This document shows positions 27,165 through 37,310 of a DNA stretch of 64,000 nt, one piece after another. A program made the position numbers and the translations under genes. Position 1 is the stretch's first letter; each line of letters starts with the position of its first letter. Under the pieces are notes generated by a model. The model searched no databases and was not told the origin of the DNA. It saw nothing but the letters and a program-made list of their open reading frames with translations. Source of the stretch: Candidatus Harpocratesius repetitus (lineage in GTDB: Archaea > Asgardarchaeota > Lokiarchaeia > Sigyniarchaeales > Promethearchaeaceae); contig JAIZWK010000001.1 of NCBI GenBank assembly GCA_021498095.1, forward strand, positions 186,001-250,000. The letters run 5' to 3'.

Positions 27165-28955
27165 ATGAAGAAATATACCAAATCACTCTTTTCTCTTTCA
27201 GTTTCTTTACTGTTTGCATTTTCCTTAATCACCCAAGCATTAATACTTGATCTGCACTCACAGACAAACCCCACAGCCTCAGTAATGATGGCAGGGGATC
27301 CATTCAATGCATCTTATTATAATGAATCAAATTCTTCGCACCCAATTCAACCTGTTGAATTAAAAGAAGACCAAATGAACGATTTAGGTCAAATTGAGAT
27401 ATATGGTTTTTCCGTACGTGAGGAACTTCGACCAACTGCATTTTTCAGGGAGGATATACAAAATATTCACTATGATCATGACGTTGAAACTGTAAATCCT
27501 AAATTCGATTCAACTACTCGAGTTGCAAGCGCAGTTCATGCTTCTGGAAATACAGATAGTAGAAATAGTTCTGTGGAAATACTATTAAATGAAACAGTAA
27601 AATGGACATATACAGAAAATACTACATCTTTTGTTGTCGGATTTGCACCTTACGTGCAACCTGCTACATTTTTCGCCATGTATTTGAACGGAACTAAATT
27701 AGATTCGACAAACTACAGCGTTGAAGAGCAATTCTTAGATGGTATTTACTACAACTGGTTTTATTATAATTTTACCACTTTATTTAATGCCTATTCCTCA
27801 GCTGAATTTTTAATTAAATATCAATATACAGTTGAAATTCCAATATCAAATTGGAAAGTAATTAATCAACCAATTTTACCGGATGAAAATGAAGAATCAA
27901 GTGAATACCAAAATCCTTTCCAATATATCACTGGAATAAAGAACAATGTTACAATGCCTTATGTATATAATGTTACTTTTGGAAGAGAAGGTTGGTTATT
28001 TAATGTTACCGCCAAATTCTTAATAACACTTCCAGATCCTGATGATATTTTTGCTGCTGAATTAAAAAGTTATTCCAATCAAGTTATTGATGAATTACCT
28101 TATACTTTAGAGAATAATAGCATAAAACTGAATATTTGGACATTTCTAGATCAACGAGAAACACTAAGTACAGAATTTAAAGCTAATTTTACTGTTGAAA
28201 TTTTGGAAAGTATCGATGGAGAACAATTCTGGTGCGAAGATCGGTTAGTGGATGGTACTCGTAACCGAGAACGAGATTATAAATTGACTGTTTCTGAAGG
28301 CCCTGCAGATTTAATGGTAGCTATGTTTGGAATAAATGATACAAGTATCTATTTTGATGATTTAAATGAAGATCGAAACGATCGAATAGAAAGTGCTCTT
28401 AATCGTGAAGTAGTAATAATAGATATGAATCGCTCTGAAGGACAACCTTCTGGAACAATCATTTCTGGAAATCAAACTTTGGAGTATGTTGATGGAATTT
28501 CAATGCTAATTTCAGGAGAATCATATTTAACACCATATGCTTTGTTCAAAGGTGAAGTGGATATTATCACAGTAAAATATCGTGCAACGAGGAATCTAAA
28601 TTTAATTATAACAGATAATACAAAGACACCTGTTGCTGGCATAAAAGTGGATATTTATTTTGCTAGTCAACCATTTGGATCAAAAATTAGTCTATATGAC
28701 AGTCTTCCTTATCCTGTTAAAACTTCTGACAATGAAGGTAGAATTGTTATTTATGGGGTTCCAATTGGAGATTATACTATAGAAATACTCGATAATTCAG
28801 GACAACACCTCCAAAATCTTACGGCTTCTTCATTAATTGATGAAAATTTAATAATTACTAATATTCCTCACTTTCCTTTAGTAATTATTATTTTTGGAGT
28901 AATTAGTGCAGTATTTATTGTAACTGGTTTAATAATCTACAAGAAGAATCAATAA
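27165..28955 (+). CDS. Surface protein with signal peptide and C-terminal anchor
   Basis: The 596 residues have an N-terminal signal peptide (KKYTKSLFSLSVSLLFAFSLITQA), a long beta-rich ectodomain with many N-x-S/T sites (likely N-glycosylated), a carboxypeptidase-regulatory-like beta sandwich near 495-565 (NLNLIITDNTKTPVAGIKV, then DNEGRIVIYGVPIGDYTIEIL), a final membrane helix (VIIIFGVISAVFIVTGLII) and a KKNQ tail. It stands on the outer face of the cell. The binding partner is unknown. Confidence 0.75.
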   Translation: MKKYTKSLFSLSVSLLFAFSLITQALILDLHSQTNPTASVMMAGDPFNASYYNESNSSHPIQPVELKEDQMNDLGQIEIYGFSVREELRPTAFFREDIQNIHYDHDVETVNPKFDSTTRVASAVHASGNTDSRNSSVEILLNETVKWTYTENTTSFVVGFAPYVQPATFFAMYLNGTKLDSTNYSVEEQFLDGIYYNWFYYNFTTLFNAYSSAEFLIKYQYTVEIPISNWKVINQPILPDENEESSEYQNPFQYITGIKNNVTMPYVYNVTFGREGWLFNVTAKFLITLPDPDDIFAAELKSYSNQVIDELPYTLENNSIKLNIWTFLDQRETLSTEFKANFTVEILESIDGEQFWCEDRLVDGTRNRERDYKLTVSEGPADLMVAMFGINDTSIYFDDLNEDRNDRIESALNREVVIIDMNRSEGQPSGTIISGNQTLEYVDGISMLISGESYLTPYALFKGEVDIITVKYRATRNLNLIITDNTKTPVAGIKVDIYFASQPFGSKISLYDSLPYPVKTSDNEGRIVIYGVPIGDYTIEILDNSGQHLQNLTASSLIDENLIITNIPHFPLVIIIFGVISAVFIVTGLIIYKKNQ

Positions 28956-28994
28956 ACATAAAATTAGCATCAACATTCAATTCAAGATCATTCA

Positions 28995-29035
28995 CAAATT
29001 TTTTTCTAATATAATCTTTATTTCTATTTTTTTTC
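28995..29035 (+). terminator. Oligo-T terminator after surface protein
   Basis: T-tracts of 7 and 8 T follow the gene within 100 bp, consistent with archaeal termination. Confidence 0.35.
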
Positions 29036-29225
29036 TACTTCTATTCATTCTTTATTTCTGTTATTATTTCAACATTTATTCCATCTTTAGTACCATCTAA
29101 TTTTCACCCATATCTAATTACGCTATTTCTTATTAGCTTCGCTTCTTTTTTGCAAAAGGAGTATTTTTATTTTGAAAAATCGTACTAGCATCATAGAAGA
29201 AAATAGAAGGAAATGATCATTTTCC

Positions 29226-29549
29226 ATGATAATTTTTCAATATGATGTATTGGAACAATTTTTAAATAAATTACCCCGTAATATCTCGACTGAAGTATTT
29301 GTTCAATATTTAGAGCCGAATCATTCAATGTCAATGCCTGAAAGCGACACTCATCAAATTATTTTACAGTTTTTAGGCCATCCTGATGATAACAATCCGC
29401 ATTTAAATGTTCTGCATCAATGTGTAATTGAACTAAAATCTAAGAAAGAACGGGAAGAAATCATAAAAAAAATCGAAAGTGCTTTTGATACTCTGAAGAA
29501 TTATAAAATTGTCAGGGGAAAAATCTCAGAAGTGGTTCACTCTTACTAA
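29226..29549 (+). CDS. Hypothetical protein of 107 residues
   Basis: An acidic N-terminal half (LPRNISTEVFVQYLEPNHS) and a Lys/Glu helix (ELKSKKEREEIIKKIESAFDTLKN) make a compact alpha/beta candidate. No family is recognised. The start at ATG 29226 is preceded by AAGGAAATG-like purines. It stands alone between the surface protein and the cupin. Confidence 0.5.
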   Translation: MIIFQYDVLEQFLNKLPRNISTEVFVQYLEPNHSMSMPESDTHQIILQFLGHPDDNNPHLNVLHQCVIELKSKKEREEIIKKIESAFDTLKNYKIVRGKISEVVHSY

Positions 29550-29659
29550 ATTTGCCCGATTCTTCCCTATCAATATCATTTTTATCAAAATAAAAAGATC
29601 GAGAAATATTTCAAACATTTTATTAATGATCTGTTTTTTCAAAGAGTATTTAATCAAGA

Positions 29660-29998
29660 TTATGATGATTGATTCCATTCCTTTTTATCATCAGGAATAT
29701 ACTGCTCTTTAATAAATATCAATTTAGCAACTTGATTGGTTTTATTCTTTAATCCATGTGGTTCATTTGGATTCAGACGAATCGCAGTTCCTTTGGGGAT
29801 GTCGATTTCTTCATCCTTCAATACAAATGTGATGGTTCCCTCGATTGTATAAAAGGTTTCAGCCAATTTTTCATGATAATGAGCACTTTTTGTTTCTCCA
29901 GGATTTAAAGTAATCGTTCCCCAATCAATTGTGGGACCACGAATCATGTAGCGTACCCCACCTTTATTCAGCTGTTCTTGTTCATGAACAATTTGCAT
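29660..29998 (-). CDS. Single-domain cupin
   Basis: The 112 residues form one cupin barrel: motif 1 G(ETKS)AHYHEKLAETFYTIEG with the metal-binding HxH and Glu, and motif 2 IPKGTAIRLNPNEPHGLKN with the last His. Such proteins are metal-dependent isomerases, dioxygenases or sugar-binding regulators; the substrate is not visible. The start ATG has TAGGAGG just upstream on the minus strand, a strong ribosome-binding site. Confidence 0.85.
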   Translation of the reverse strand: MQIVHEQEQLNKGGVRYMIRGPTIDWGTITLNPGETKSAHYHEKLAETFYTIEGTITFVLKDEEIDIPKGTAIRLNPNEPHGLKNKTNQVAKLIFIKEQYIPDDKKEWNQSS

Positions 29999-30110
29999 TC
30001 ATTTTCCTCCTATTTCGATTATTTTCTTTTGTTTTATTGCTTTTCATACTTATTATATTTGAGTTATTATAAAAAAAATAAAATCATTACTTAAATTCAT
30101 GTATATATGA

Positions 30111-31541
30111 TTACCACGCATTTTCTAATAAATGACCAATTTCTTCTGCAGTAGGTTTTCTTGGATTCGAATTTACCGAACCACCTTTGGTATTCTCCAC
30201 AATCCAATTAAAATCGTCCTTCAAAATTCCTAAATCACGTAGTCTAATTGGGATCTGAACTTGTGCAAAAAGTTCTTTGATCATTCCTGCCAATCGGCGC
30301 GCATTTTCAAAATCACTGCAACTGGCTTCATATTTTGTAAATAGATCCAATTGATTTATCACTTGTGCAATTTTAACATATTTTATTGGGTTCTTTTCTG
30401 CATTGTATTCAATCACGTAAGGTAGCAATGCTGCACATATCTTTCCATGAGAAATTTGATATTTATAACCAATTGGGTGGGCTAATCCATGAACTAAGCC
30501 CAATCCAACATTAGAAAATGCCACACCTGCAAAAAATGAGCCCAACATCATTTCAGCACGCGCCGCATAATCTTGCCCATTTTCCACTACTCTGCGTAAA
30601 TTCGGTGCGATGAGCATAATTGCTTGCATGGCATAAATGTCGGCAATTGGATGGCTTCTCTTAGAAACATAAGCTTCAATTGCTTGCACTAAAGCATCAG
30701 CTCCACTTGCAGCTGACACTTCTGGAGGACATGATAAGGTTAATTCAGGATCAAGCAGGATATATTTTGAAACAATTTGATTCCCTCTAATACTACGCTT
30801 AAACCCACGTAAAGGATCAATTAAGACAGAATTATTTGTTATCTCAGAACCGGTTCCTGCTGTTGTGGGAATTGCAATAAAAGGAAGTCCAGGAACTTCA
30901 AAGGGTTTTCCATCATGATAATCCTCAACTAAACCTCCATTTGTTGCAATACCTGCAATTGCTTTGGCTACATCCAAAACTGATCCTCCACCTAATCCAA
31001 CAATGTAGTGGGGCTTGTTTTCTAATGCTAATTTTACTCCTTTATTAACCATATCAACTGTTGGTTCACCCTTTCCAATACTATAAACAAAAGTTTCAAT
31101 TGCATTATTTTTACATGAATCAATTATCTGATCAAGGGCTCCATTTTCCTTTACAGATGAATTTCCAACAACAATCATGGTCTTTGGTTGAGAAATTTCT
31201 GCTTTTTTAATATATGGTAACATTGGATCAAGCAATTCAAAAATAGCTTGAGGTACCTCTTTAGAAATTCCCTTACCAAATCGTATTTTAGGTGCTGGAA
31301 AAGAGAACTTAACATCCTTCCATTTAGTATGGACAATTAATGGTTTTCCAATAAATCCCGAAAGTAAATCGATGGGTTTCTCTTCATCAATGAATTCCTT
31401 AGATTTCCCTTTTTCAGAATGATTTCCCTTAGATTGTTTTTCTCCAATAATCTTTTCAGATTCTGGAGAAGAATCTTGATCAGTTGCCCCTTCTTCTTCT
31501 TTTCTTAAAGATTCGGAAGGAGTTTTTTCATCAGAATCCAT
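30111..31541 (-). CDS. Iron-type (group III) alcohol dehydrogenase
   Basis: The core of about 385 residues has GGGSVLDVAKA (NAD-binding), PTTAGTGSEITN, and the metal ligands in HGLAHPIGYKY and ISHGKICAALLP. It should reduce or oxidise a short alcohol or aldehyde with NAD(P)H. An extra N-terminal about 85 residues are highly charged (Glu/Ser/Lys) and likely disordered, which is unusual for the family; they might direct the enzyme to a complex or shell. In-frame Met residues after this tail are absent until the domain, so the tail seems genuine. Confidence 0.88.
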   Translation of the reverse strand: MDSDEKTPSESLRKEEEGATDQDSSPESEKIIGEKQSKGNHSEKGKSKEFIDEEKPIDLLSGFIGKPLIVHTKWKDVKFSFPAPKIRFGKGISKEVPQAIFELLDPMLPYIKKAEISQPKTMIVVGNSSVKENGALDQIIDSCKNNAIETFVYSIGKGEPTVDMVNKGVKLALENKPHYIVGLGGGSVLDVAKAIAGIATNGGLVEDYHDGKPFEVPGLPFIAIPTTAGTGSEITNNSVLIDPLRGFKRSIRGNQIVSKYILLDPELTLSCPPEVSAASGADALVQAIEAYVSKRSHPIADIYAMQAIMLIAPNLRRVVENGQDYAARAEMMLGSFFAGVAFSNVGLGLVHGLAHPIGYKYQISHGKICAALLPYVIEYNAEKNPIKYVKIAQVINQLDLFTKYEASCSDFENARRLAGMIKELFAQVQIPIRLRDLGILKDDFNWIVENTKGGSVNSNPRKPTAEEIGHLLENAW

Positions 31542-31794
31542 CTCATTACTTAATACACTGAGATGGCTTTTATTTATTACGGGATCTAATACATTTTCGC
31601 AGAAGAAATATCAGAAAATGTCTTCATTTAAAATCCTTTATCTAAGATATATTTAAAATAAAACACATTGATGAATTTTGTTAATTCTTAATTATCATTA
31701 AAGATAAAAGTAAGAACCCATATAATATATAGTCTATAATTTAACTTCATTTACATTTGCAAAATTTTAATAAAATCTATAATAAGAATTTTCT

Positions 31795-33405
31795 TTACCA
31801 ATAATAAAAGAAATGCTTCTGAACAAGCTTTTTCGTAGGATAAAACACAGTTTGATCAGTTATCTCCTGATGCAATGCTTCTTCAAAAAAATCACCGAAT
31901 TCTTTTAGAAATTCTTGCATCTTTTGACGAATTTTAGACAATTCAAGCTGTGTAAACACTACCATTAACACGTTTTGATATTCTTCAATTAAAATGCTCA
32001 TTTCTTCACGTTTAATAACTTTTAAAGACTTTCGGGAATTTACAATTTCATCTAAAATAGAAGAAACAGTCACTAAAGTCCCACTGAGAAGTTCTTCCTT
32101 TGTTTCAGAGATTGAATTTTCATGTTCTTGGTCTTTCGTACTTGAATTAGGAATTTGGCGTATATTTTGGGAATATATTGGAATCCCAGATTTATATAAT
32201 ATAGAAATACGCTGAATTGCATCCTTCCATTCTAATTCTTCCTTTTTTGGCAATGTCTCCTCAATTTGGCTGGTAGTTATTGTAGCCAGTAAAAAAAGAA
32301 AGAGTAACACGACTGTTAAATAAATCGGGTCTGATAAATATAGAGATTCTAATACAAAACCCAATAGAATACCACCTAACATTCCTATCGCCGAAAAAAT
32401 GTAATATACCATCATATAAGCTCGAATATAGCGCTTGTCAGTAAATTCTAAAAAGATTAAAGAATTGCTGGTTAAAAAGAACGTTGTTCCAACACCTAAA
32501 ATCATGGGAAAAATTATTCCTAATATTGAGTCTCTAATTGAAATTATTAAGGCAAAAAAGGCAAAGGAAAGAACGCCAATTCCAAATAGCATTACCTTCT
32601 TTCGCCCCCAAACATCAAGTAAAATTCCATTTAAAATTGATCCGATTGCAATTACAAAAAAGAAAATCAAATAAAATTGAGGTAAACTCCACTCAAAGCC
32701 TCCATGGATAATTAAATTTATTGCGGCATAAAACGGATTGGTTAAAAAGAAACCCCAAAAGAACGCCATTAAAAGTTTACTCCCAGATTGAGGTTGAACT
32801 GAAAATAATTTTGTTTTAAATGGTTGTTGTTTAGGAAATTCATTATGTCCACGGCTGCTTAAACCCATGGTAATTATTCCTATAATGTTCAAAACAAGTA
32901 AAATGATAAGTATGATTGGTGATTTCAAAAAAATTACTATTCCAAAGACTAAAATAATAAAATTCATTGCCATATATCCCAATCCATTTACACGCCCATT
33001 ATATTTTGGATCAGGAAAAGCAGGAGACAATTGAGTGAACATAACTCCGAAAAAACTGCTTCCAGTTAAACCTATTCCGCCTAAACATATTAAAATCAGC
33101 CAAGAACTATTGGTCAATTGAAGAGCAATTTGAAGGGTTATCTGAAAAATTCCAAACAGTGCAATTGAAATAAAAAACATCAAATAATGTGGTATTTTTT
33201 GAAAAATTGTCAGTGCAAATACTCCACCAATAATACACCCCAAATAGGATATTGCAACGCTCCAAAGGGGAAGTTCACTGTTAATAACTGCCATAAATTC
33301 AAAAATAAAATGACTTCCCCAAAGAATAGTTGCAGCTAGAAAACATGAAATTATCGAAAACCAACCTTTACGGGTGAAAATATCTTTTGGGGGAATTATG
33401 CGCAT
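31795..33405 (-). CDS. MFS transporter with a cytoplasmic C-terminal helical tail
   Basis: Twelve membrane helices fill about residues 15-380, with the MFS A-like motif in the middle (GILLDVWGRKKVMLFG, D-x-W-G-R-K). The tail of about 150 residues is helical and charged (EETLPKKEELEWKDAIQR, KRAEEMSILI-like region), which is longer than the family norm and may be regulatory. The substrate is unknown. It diverges from the sirtuin gene. Confidence 0.8.
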   Translation of the reverse strand: MRIIPPKDIFTRKGWFSIISCFLAATILWGSHFIFEFMAVINSELPLWSVAISYLGCIIGGVFALTIFQKIPHYLMFFISIALFGIFQITLQIALQLTNSSWLILICLGGIGLTGSSFFGVMFTQLSPAFPDPKYNGRVNGLGYMAMNFIILVFGIVIFLKSPIILIILLVLNIIGIITMGLSSRGHNEFPKQQPFKTKLFSVQPQSGSKLLMAFFWGFFLTNPFYAAINLIIHGGFEWSLPQFYLIFFFVIAIGSILNGILLDVWGRKKVMLFGIGVLSFAFFALIISIRDSILGIIFPMILGVGTTFFLTSNSLIFLEFTDKRYIRAYMMVYYIFSAIGMLGGILLGFVLESLYLSDPIYLTVVLLFLFLLATITTSQIEETLPKKEELEWKDAIQRISILYKSGIPIYSQNIRQIPNSSTKDQEHENSISETKEELLSGTLVTVSSILDEIVNSRKSLKVIKREEMSILIEEYQNVLMVVFTQLELSKIRQKMQEFLKEFGDFFEEALHQEITDQTVFYPTKKLVQKHFFYYW

Positions 33406-33536
33406 ACTTAAAAAATTATTAGATCAAAGATTAAAATATTTTCGCTAATTTGAAAGGATGCCTTTTGTGCTTTTTTTTCTTAAAAATATTCTTTAAATTT
33501 AGTGAAGTAATTCTAAATTATTGAAGGAAAATATTC

Positions 33537-34349
33537 ATGCTCACAGAAAATCCAAATGAAAATTCAAAGAGAGAAACTTCAGAAAAAATAAAAAATTGTC
33601 ACAACACTCTTTTAACCAAAGCTGCAAGATGGTTACTTAACGCATCTGAGGCTTCTGCTTTTACCGGAGCAGGCATTTCAGTTGAAAGTGGAATCCCACC
33701 GTTCAGAGGACCAACAGGAATCTGGAGTAAATTTGATCCATCCATTCTGGATATCAATAGGTATTTTAGAGAACCTGAAAATGTATGGCCAGTTATAAAA
33801 AAAATATTTTATGATCACTGGGGAAAAGCAGAACCAAATCAAGCTCATTATAATTTAGCAAAAATGCAAGAAATGGGAATTATTAAAGACATAATCACAC
33901 AAAATATAGATAATCTTCATCAAAAAGCAGGTAGCAAAAATGTTTGGGAATTTCATGGAACCTTAACTAGTTTTACATGCCAAACATGTCACTTTCATAA
34001 AGAATGGAATCAAGAATTGTTATACGACAAACCGCCAATCTGTCCATCCTGTAACTCCATATTGAAACCTGATTTCGTTTTTTTCGGTGAAGGAATCCCT
34101 CCAGTTGCTTTAAAAGAATCATTACGAGTAGCGGAACAAGCGGATATTCTTCTAATTATTGGCACAACTGGAGAAATAATGCCTGCAAGCCAAATTCCAT
34201 TTTTAGCTAAAAAAAATGGGGCAAAAATAATAGAGATTAACATTAATCCTTCTAATTATACAAATCTAATTACAGATGTCTTTCTTCAAGGAAAAGCAAG
34301 CGAAATTATGACAAAACTCGTCGAACTTATGCTAAAATTAAAGCAATAA
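33537..34349 (+). CDS. Sir2-family NAD-dependent protein deacylase
   Basis: NAD-binding GAGIS (44-48) with SGIPPFRG, then TQNIDNLHQKAGS (121-133), catalytic His 140 in EFHG, four zinc Cys (148, 151, 169, 172), and the C-terminal GTTGEIMPASQ and INI(N)PS segments are all in place. It should remove acetyl or longer acyl groups from lysines of chromatin or metabolic proteins. The N-terminal 27 residues are a polar extension. The gene is convergent with the E2 gene, 44 bp apart. Confidence 0.93.
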   Translation: MLTENPNENSKRETSEKIKNCHNTLLTKAARWLLNASEASAFTGAGISVESGIPPFRGPTGIWSKFDPSILDINRYFREPENVWPVIKKIFYDHWGKAEPNQAHYNLAKMQEMGIIKDIITQNIDNLHQKAGSKNVWEFHGTLTSFTCQTCHFHKEWNQELLYDKPPICPSCNSILKPDFVFFGEGIPPVALKESLRVAEQADILLIIGTTGEIMPASQIPFLAKKNGAKIIEININPSNYTNLITDVFLQGKASEIMTKLVELMLKLKQ

Positions 34350-34393
34350 AGTAAAAGAAAAGAGATGTAGATAAAATATCAAAAAAAAATGGA

Positions 34394-34912
34394 TTAATTC
34401 ATAGCATACTTCTTAGTCCATTCTTTAGCCTTGCTCTCAAATTTCGAATAATTATGCAATGCTTGGTCACCTGCTTCAAAATTTAATGGATCAGCAGGAT
34501 TAAAGAAAGGAGGTTCACAATGAATCTGCCCTTTCAGCGCTTCTATTACATTTGTCAGAGTCTTCGATGGGGTCCAGCCACTAGCTCCAGATTTAACATC
34601 AACCTTTCCGACAAGTTCTGGATTGATTAAATCAAGACAAATGTTGATTTTACCTGGTGGGATAGAACTATCAATGTTCGGATGCCAAATCAATGTGTGG
34701 CAATAAACGTAGCAAGGTTCAAATGGATAGTTATCACCCATCTTAATTTCAAACATAAAACTTCCACCTTCATAAGGAGTATTTGGTAATCCTTTGATTG
34801 TTAACCGTAGATGGTCGTAACTCATACCCCAAGGTTCCAGTTTGATTGTATCATCATTTTTGAAGGCTTCAACGGCTTCTGAATAATCGACTTCTTCTCT
34901 AATTTTAAACAC
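34394..34912 (-). CDS. Ubiquitin-conjugating enzyme E2 (UBC fold)
   Basis: This 172-residue protein is a full UBC fold: TPYEGGSFMFEIKMGDNYPF, WHPNID with the HPN motif at 77-79, catalytic Cys 92 in INICLDL, GWTPSKTLTNVIEAL, then NPADPLNFEAG. It would carry ubiquitin as a thioester from an E1 to a substrate or E3. Between the Cys loop and W-x-P-S lies an insertion of about 14 residues (NPELVGKVDVKSGASG). Genuine E2s in archaea are essentially an Asgard trait. No ubiquitin, E1, RING or Rpn11 gene is nearby. Confidence 0.93.
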   Translation of the reverse strand: MFKIREEVDYSEAVEAFKNDDTIKLEPWGMSYDHLRLTIKGLPNTPYEGGSFMFEIKMGDNYPFEPCYVYCHTLIWHPNIDSSIPPGKINICLDLINPELVGKVDVKSGASGWTPSKTLTNVIEALKGQIHCEPPFFNPADPLNFEAGDQALHNYSKFESKAKEWTKKYAMN

Positions 34913-35462
34913 CTTCTCATCATGCCAAAATTTGACACTCAGATGTTGATTCGTTTAGATTACTTAATATCAAATAGTAATACTACTTACTAAATCTTTG
35001 AACTATTAAAATAATTACCTTTACCATATTTTATCAAGCGAAAAATTTTTAGGTGAGAGTTAAAAACGAATAAAAAATAAGGGTCTTTTTGCAATGTATA
35101 AGAAGGTTTTTTATTTATCTAGATGATTATTTAATAAAAAATAACTTGTCTATACTCTAATGATAAGACTTTAATTTTTTCAGATGTTCCAAAATTTTTA
35201 AAGAATTTATATTTTGAATTCTCTTTTAATTCATTTTCAATAGATGAGCGCATTTATTCAATTAGTTCTATATCCTCTCCTGTGAAAACTTCTTTACAAC
35301 GATTTGACTACTTAATGATAAAGAGAGCAAAATTAACCTGGCAATTCAACCATTCAATGATAATGATAATTTTTTACAGATCAAACTCCTATTTTTTATA
35401 ATAGAATTAAGGAAGCTGAATGTTATAAAAGAATTTTGTTAAAAGAATTTAAGAAAAAAGTG
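34913..35462. other. Intergenic, nothing recognised
   Basis: 550 bp of AT-rich sequence between divergent genes. A short stretch around 35340-35400 is slightly richer in GC, but no frame longer than about 30 codons, tRNA or repeat is seen. Confidence 0.4.
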
Positions 35463-36815
35463 ATGCTTAAAAAGTTGAAAAAGCCAACAATATCAAAAAA
35501 TCATAAAAAAAGAAGTAAAGATAGGAGTGAATTTATTAAAGATGGAAATTATATCACTGAATTTAATAAAGATAGAAAGGAAAATGGTAAAGAGAACCGA
35601 ATTAATACTATAGATATCTTGCGCGGATTTTCAATTATGCTAATGATTATTGCCCATGTAGGTAATTACTGGTTAATTCCCAGTGATCGATGGGCAGTGG
35701 CATTATTTTTTTTAGTGGTAAATGTCCAGGGAACAAACGGGTTTACTTATGTGGCAGGTATGGCATTTGGGTATGCATGGAAAAGAAATCAAAATTTTTG
35801 GAAGATAAATCAAAAAGAAAAACATCAAAATACGAAAAATAGAACCCGACCATTGAAGCATACCATTATCTTGCTTGGATTAAGTGTTATATTTAATATT
35901 TTTGCAGCTTTTTTTCGTAAAGATTCACTCTGGTTTGAATACATTTGGTATTGGAACATCCTTCAAACAATTTCGGTTAGTCGGTTATTAGGAGAGCTAA
36001 TAATGCGTTGGTCAAAATACATACGTGGAGCATTTGCTGTAGCATTGATTTTCAGTGGTTCGTTTCTAATTCGTTGGATCGCACCTAACATGAATCCACC
36101 TGATTTAGTCTCTCCTATATCAGCAGAAAATCTTTCCATTCGACAACTAATATATTTAATTTTTTATAACCCTCTATATTCTAATGGAATAATAACTTTC
36201 TTTCCCTATTTTATCGTTGGCACAATTTTTGGTGAATTTATTTACACTTATCAGAAAATAACCTCTTTTCATATAACTGCCGAGAATCAACCTTACAAGC
36301 GGAAGTTGTATTTTTCATGCAGTTATGGAATTGGTGTGATATTGTTCAGTTTTGGGATATTATTTGGTCTTCAAACTGTTCCAAATGATTATGGTTGGCA
36401 CTTACTTGATCAAATTAATCTTCATCCTGCGATAGAATGGAAAGGATTGCCATTATTCTTAATTGCTAATACATGGCAGTGGCAGCTATACAGTATTGGA
36501 TTCGAGATTCTCTTCACAACATCATTATTAAGTCAAATTGATTTTCTTAATTTTAAACGGATGAATACATCAAAAAGAAAAAGGAAAATCTCAATTTGGC
36601 ATTTATGGCGAAATTATGGAAGATACAGCCTTTCAATTTATTTTTGGCATTATATTTTTCTATTTATGCCGTGGTTTCAAACTAAATTTCCTGCTACATG
36701 GATTGGAATTCCTTTATTATTCTTTTTAGTGATAATTTCAGGTTTTGTAAAGCTGTTTTCAACTAAAAAAGGAAGAAAAATGTCAATAGAATATTGGATT
36801 TCAAGAATTCATTGA
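35463..36815 (+). CDS. HGSNAT/DUF1624-like membrane acyltransferase 1
   Basis: About 450 residues: a Lys-rich cytoplasmic start of about 55, then INTIDILRGFSIMLMIIAHVGNYW, the R-x-x-x-I-D-x-L-R-G...H motif of heparan-alpha-glucosaminide N-acetyltransferase-like enzymes, and about nine further helices. NGFTYVAGMAFGYAW corresponds to the second conserved segment. Such proteins move acyl groups from acyl-CoA to sugars outside the membrane. I use ATG 35463; TTG 35436 is in frame. With the related gene at 39925 it brackets a surface protein, which suggests a cell-surface glycan role. Confidence 0.7.
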   Translation: MLKKLKKPTISKNHKKRSKDRSEFIKDGNYITEFNKDRKENGKENRINTIDILRGFSIMLMIIAHVGNYWLIPSDRWAVALFFLVVNVQGTNGFTYVAGMAFGYAWKRNQNFWKINQKEKHQNTKNRTRPLKHTIILLGLSVIFNIFAAFFRKDSLWFEYIWYWNILQTISVSRLLGELIMRWSKYIRGAFAVALIFSGSFLIRWIAPNMNPPDLVSPISAENLSIRQLIYLIFYNPLYSNGIITFFPYFIVGTIFGEFIYTYQKITSFHITAENQPYKRKLYFSCSYGIGVILFSFGILFGLQTVPNDYGWHLLDQINLHPAIEWKGLPLFLIANTWQWQLYSIGFEILFTTSLLSQIDFLNFKRMNTSKRKRKISIWHLWRNYGRYSLSIYFWHYIFLFMPWFQTKFPATWIGIPLLFFLVIISGFVKLFSTKKGRKMSIEYWISRIH

Positions 36816-36891
36816 AAATCATTGGAGAAAAATGTCAAATTAATAAAAATAGTAGAATGAATAATAAGAATGATTAATTATATCTTTTTTA

Positions 36892-37164
36892 TTAATGCGA
36901 CTTTTGCTTTTCCAACTGTTCGATTTCATGTAATATTTTTTGTTCTTCTTCAGTACTTAAAGAGCCTTCCATCACTCGACGTTCTAATATTGCAATTTTC
37001 TTATCTATCTGAGCAACATTGACAGAATGATGGGATTTAGAACGGCGTTTACTTGATTCATGAAAATTTCTTTTTCCCTTTTTTTTATTAGGATTTTTAG
37101 GAGAATCATTAAAAAGCGCCCGTGCTTCTTCAAGAGACATTTTTTTACGTTTCTGTGGAGCCAT
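36892..37164 (-). CDS. Small charged coiled-coil protein
   Basis: The 90 residues split in two: a basic half (KKKGKRNFHESSKRRSKSHH) and a helical half with heptad-like spacing (IDKKIAILERRVMEGSLSTEEEQKILHEIEQLEKQ). The composition suggests nucleic-acid binding and dimerisation. No family is recognised. It diverges from the LVIVD gene. Confidence 0.5.
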   Translation of the reverse strand: MAPQKRKKMSLEEARALFNDSPKNPNKKKGKRNFHESSKRRSKSHHSVNVAQIDKKIAILERRVMEGSLSTEEEQKILHEIEQLEKQKSH

Positions 37165-37310
37165 GATTACTGAGCTTTCCGTTAAAGATAAGGAAACTAA
37201 CCTTACAAAATTTAAAAAAATTCCTCTTTCTTATGGAATAAGTTGAAATATTGCAAATATTGCAAAAATTATTATTTATATGAGTACTTTCTTTAAGTTG
37301 AGCAGAACTC

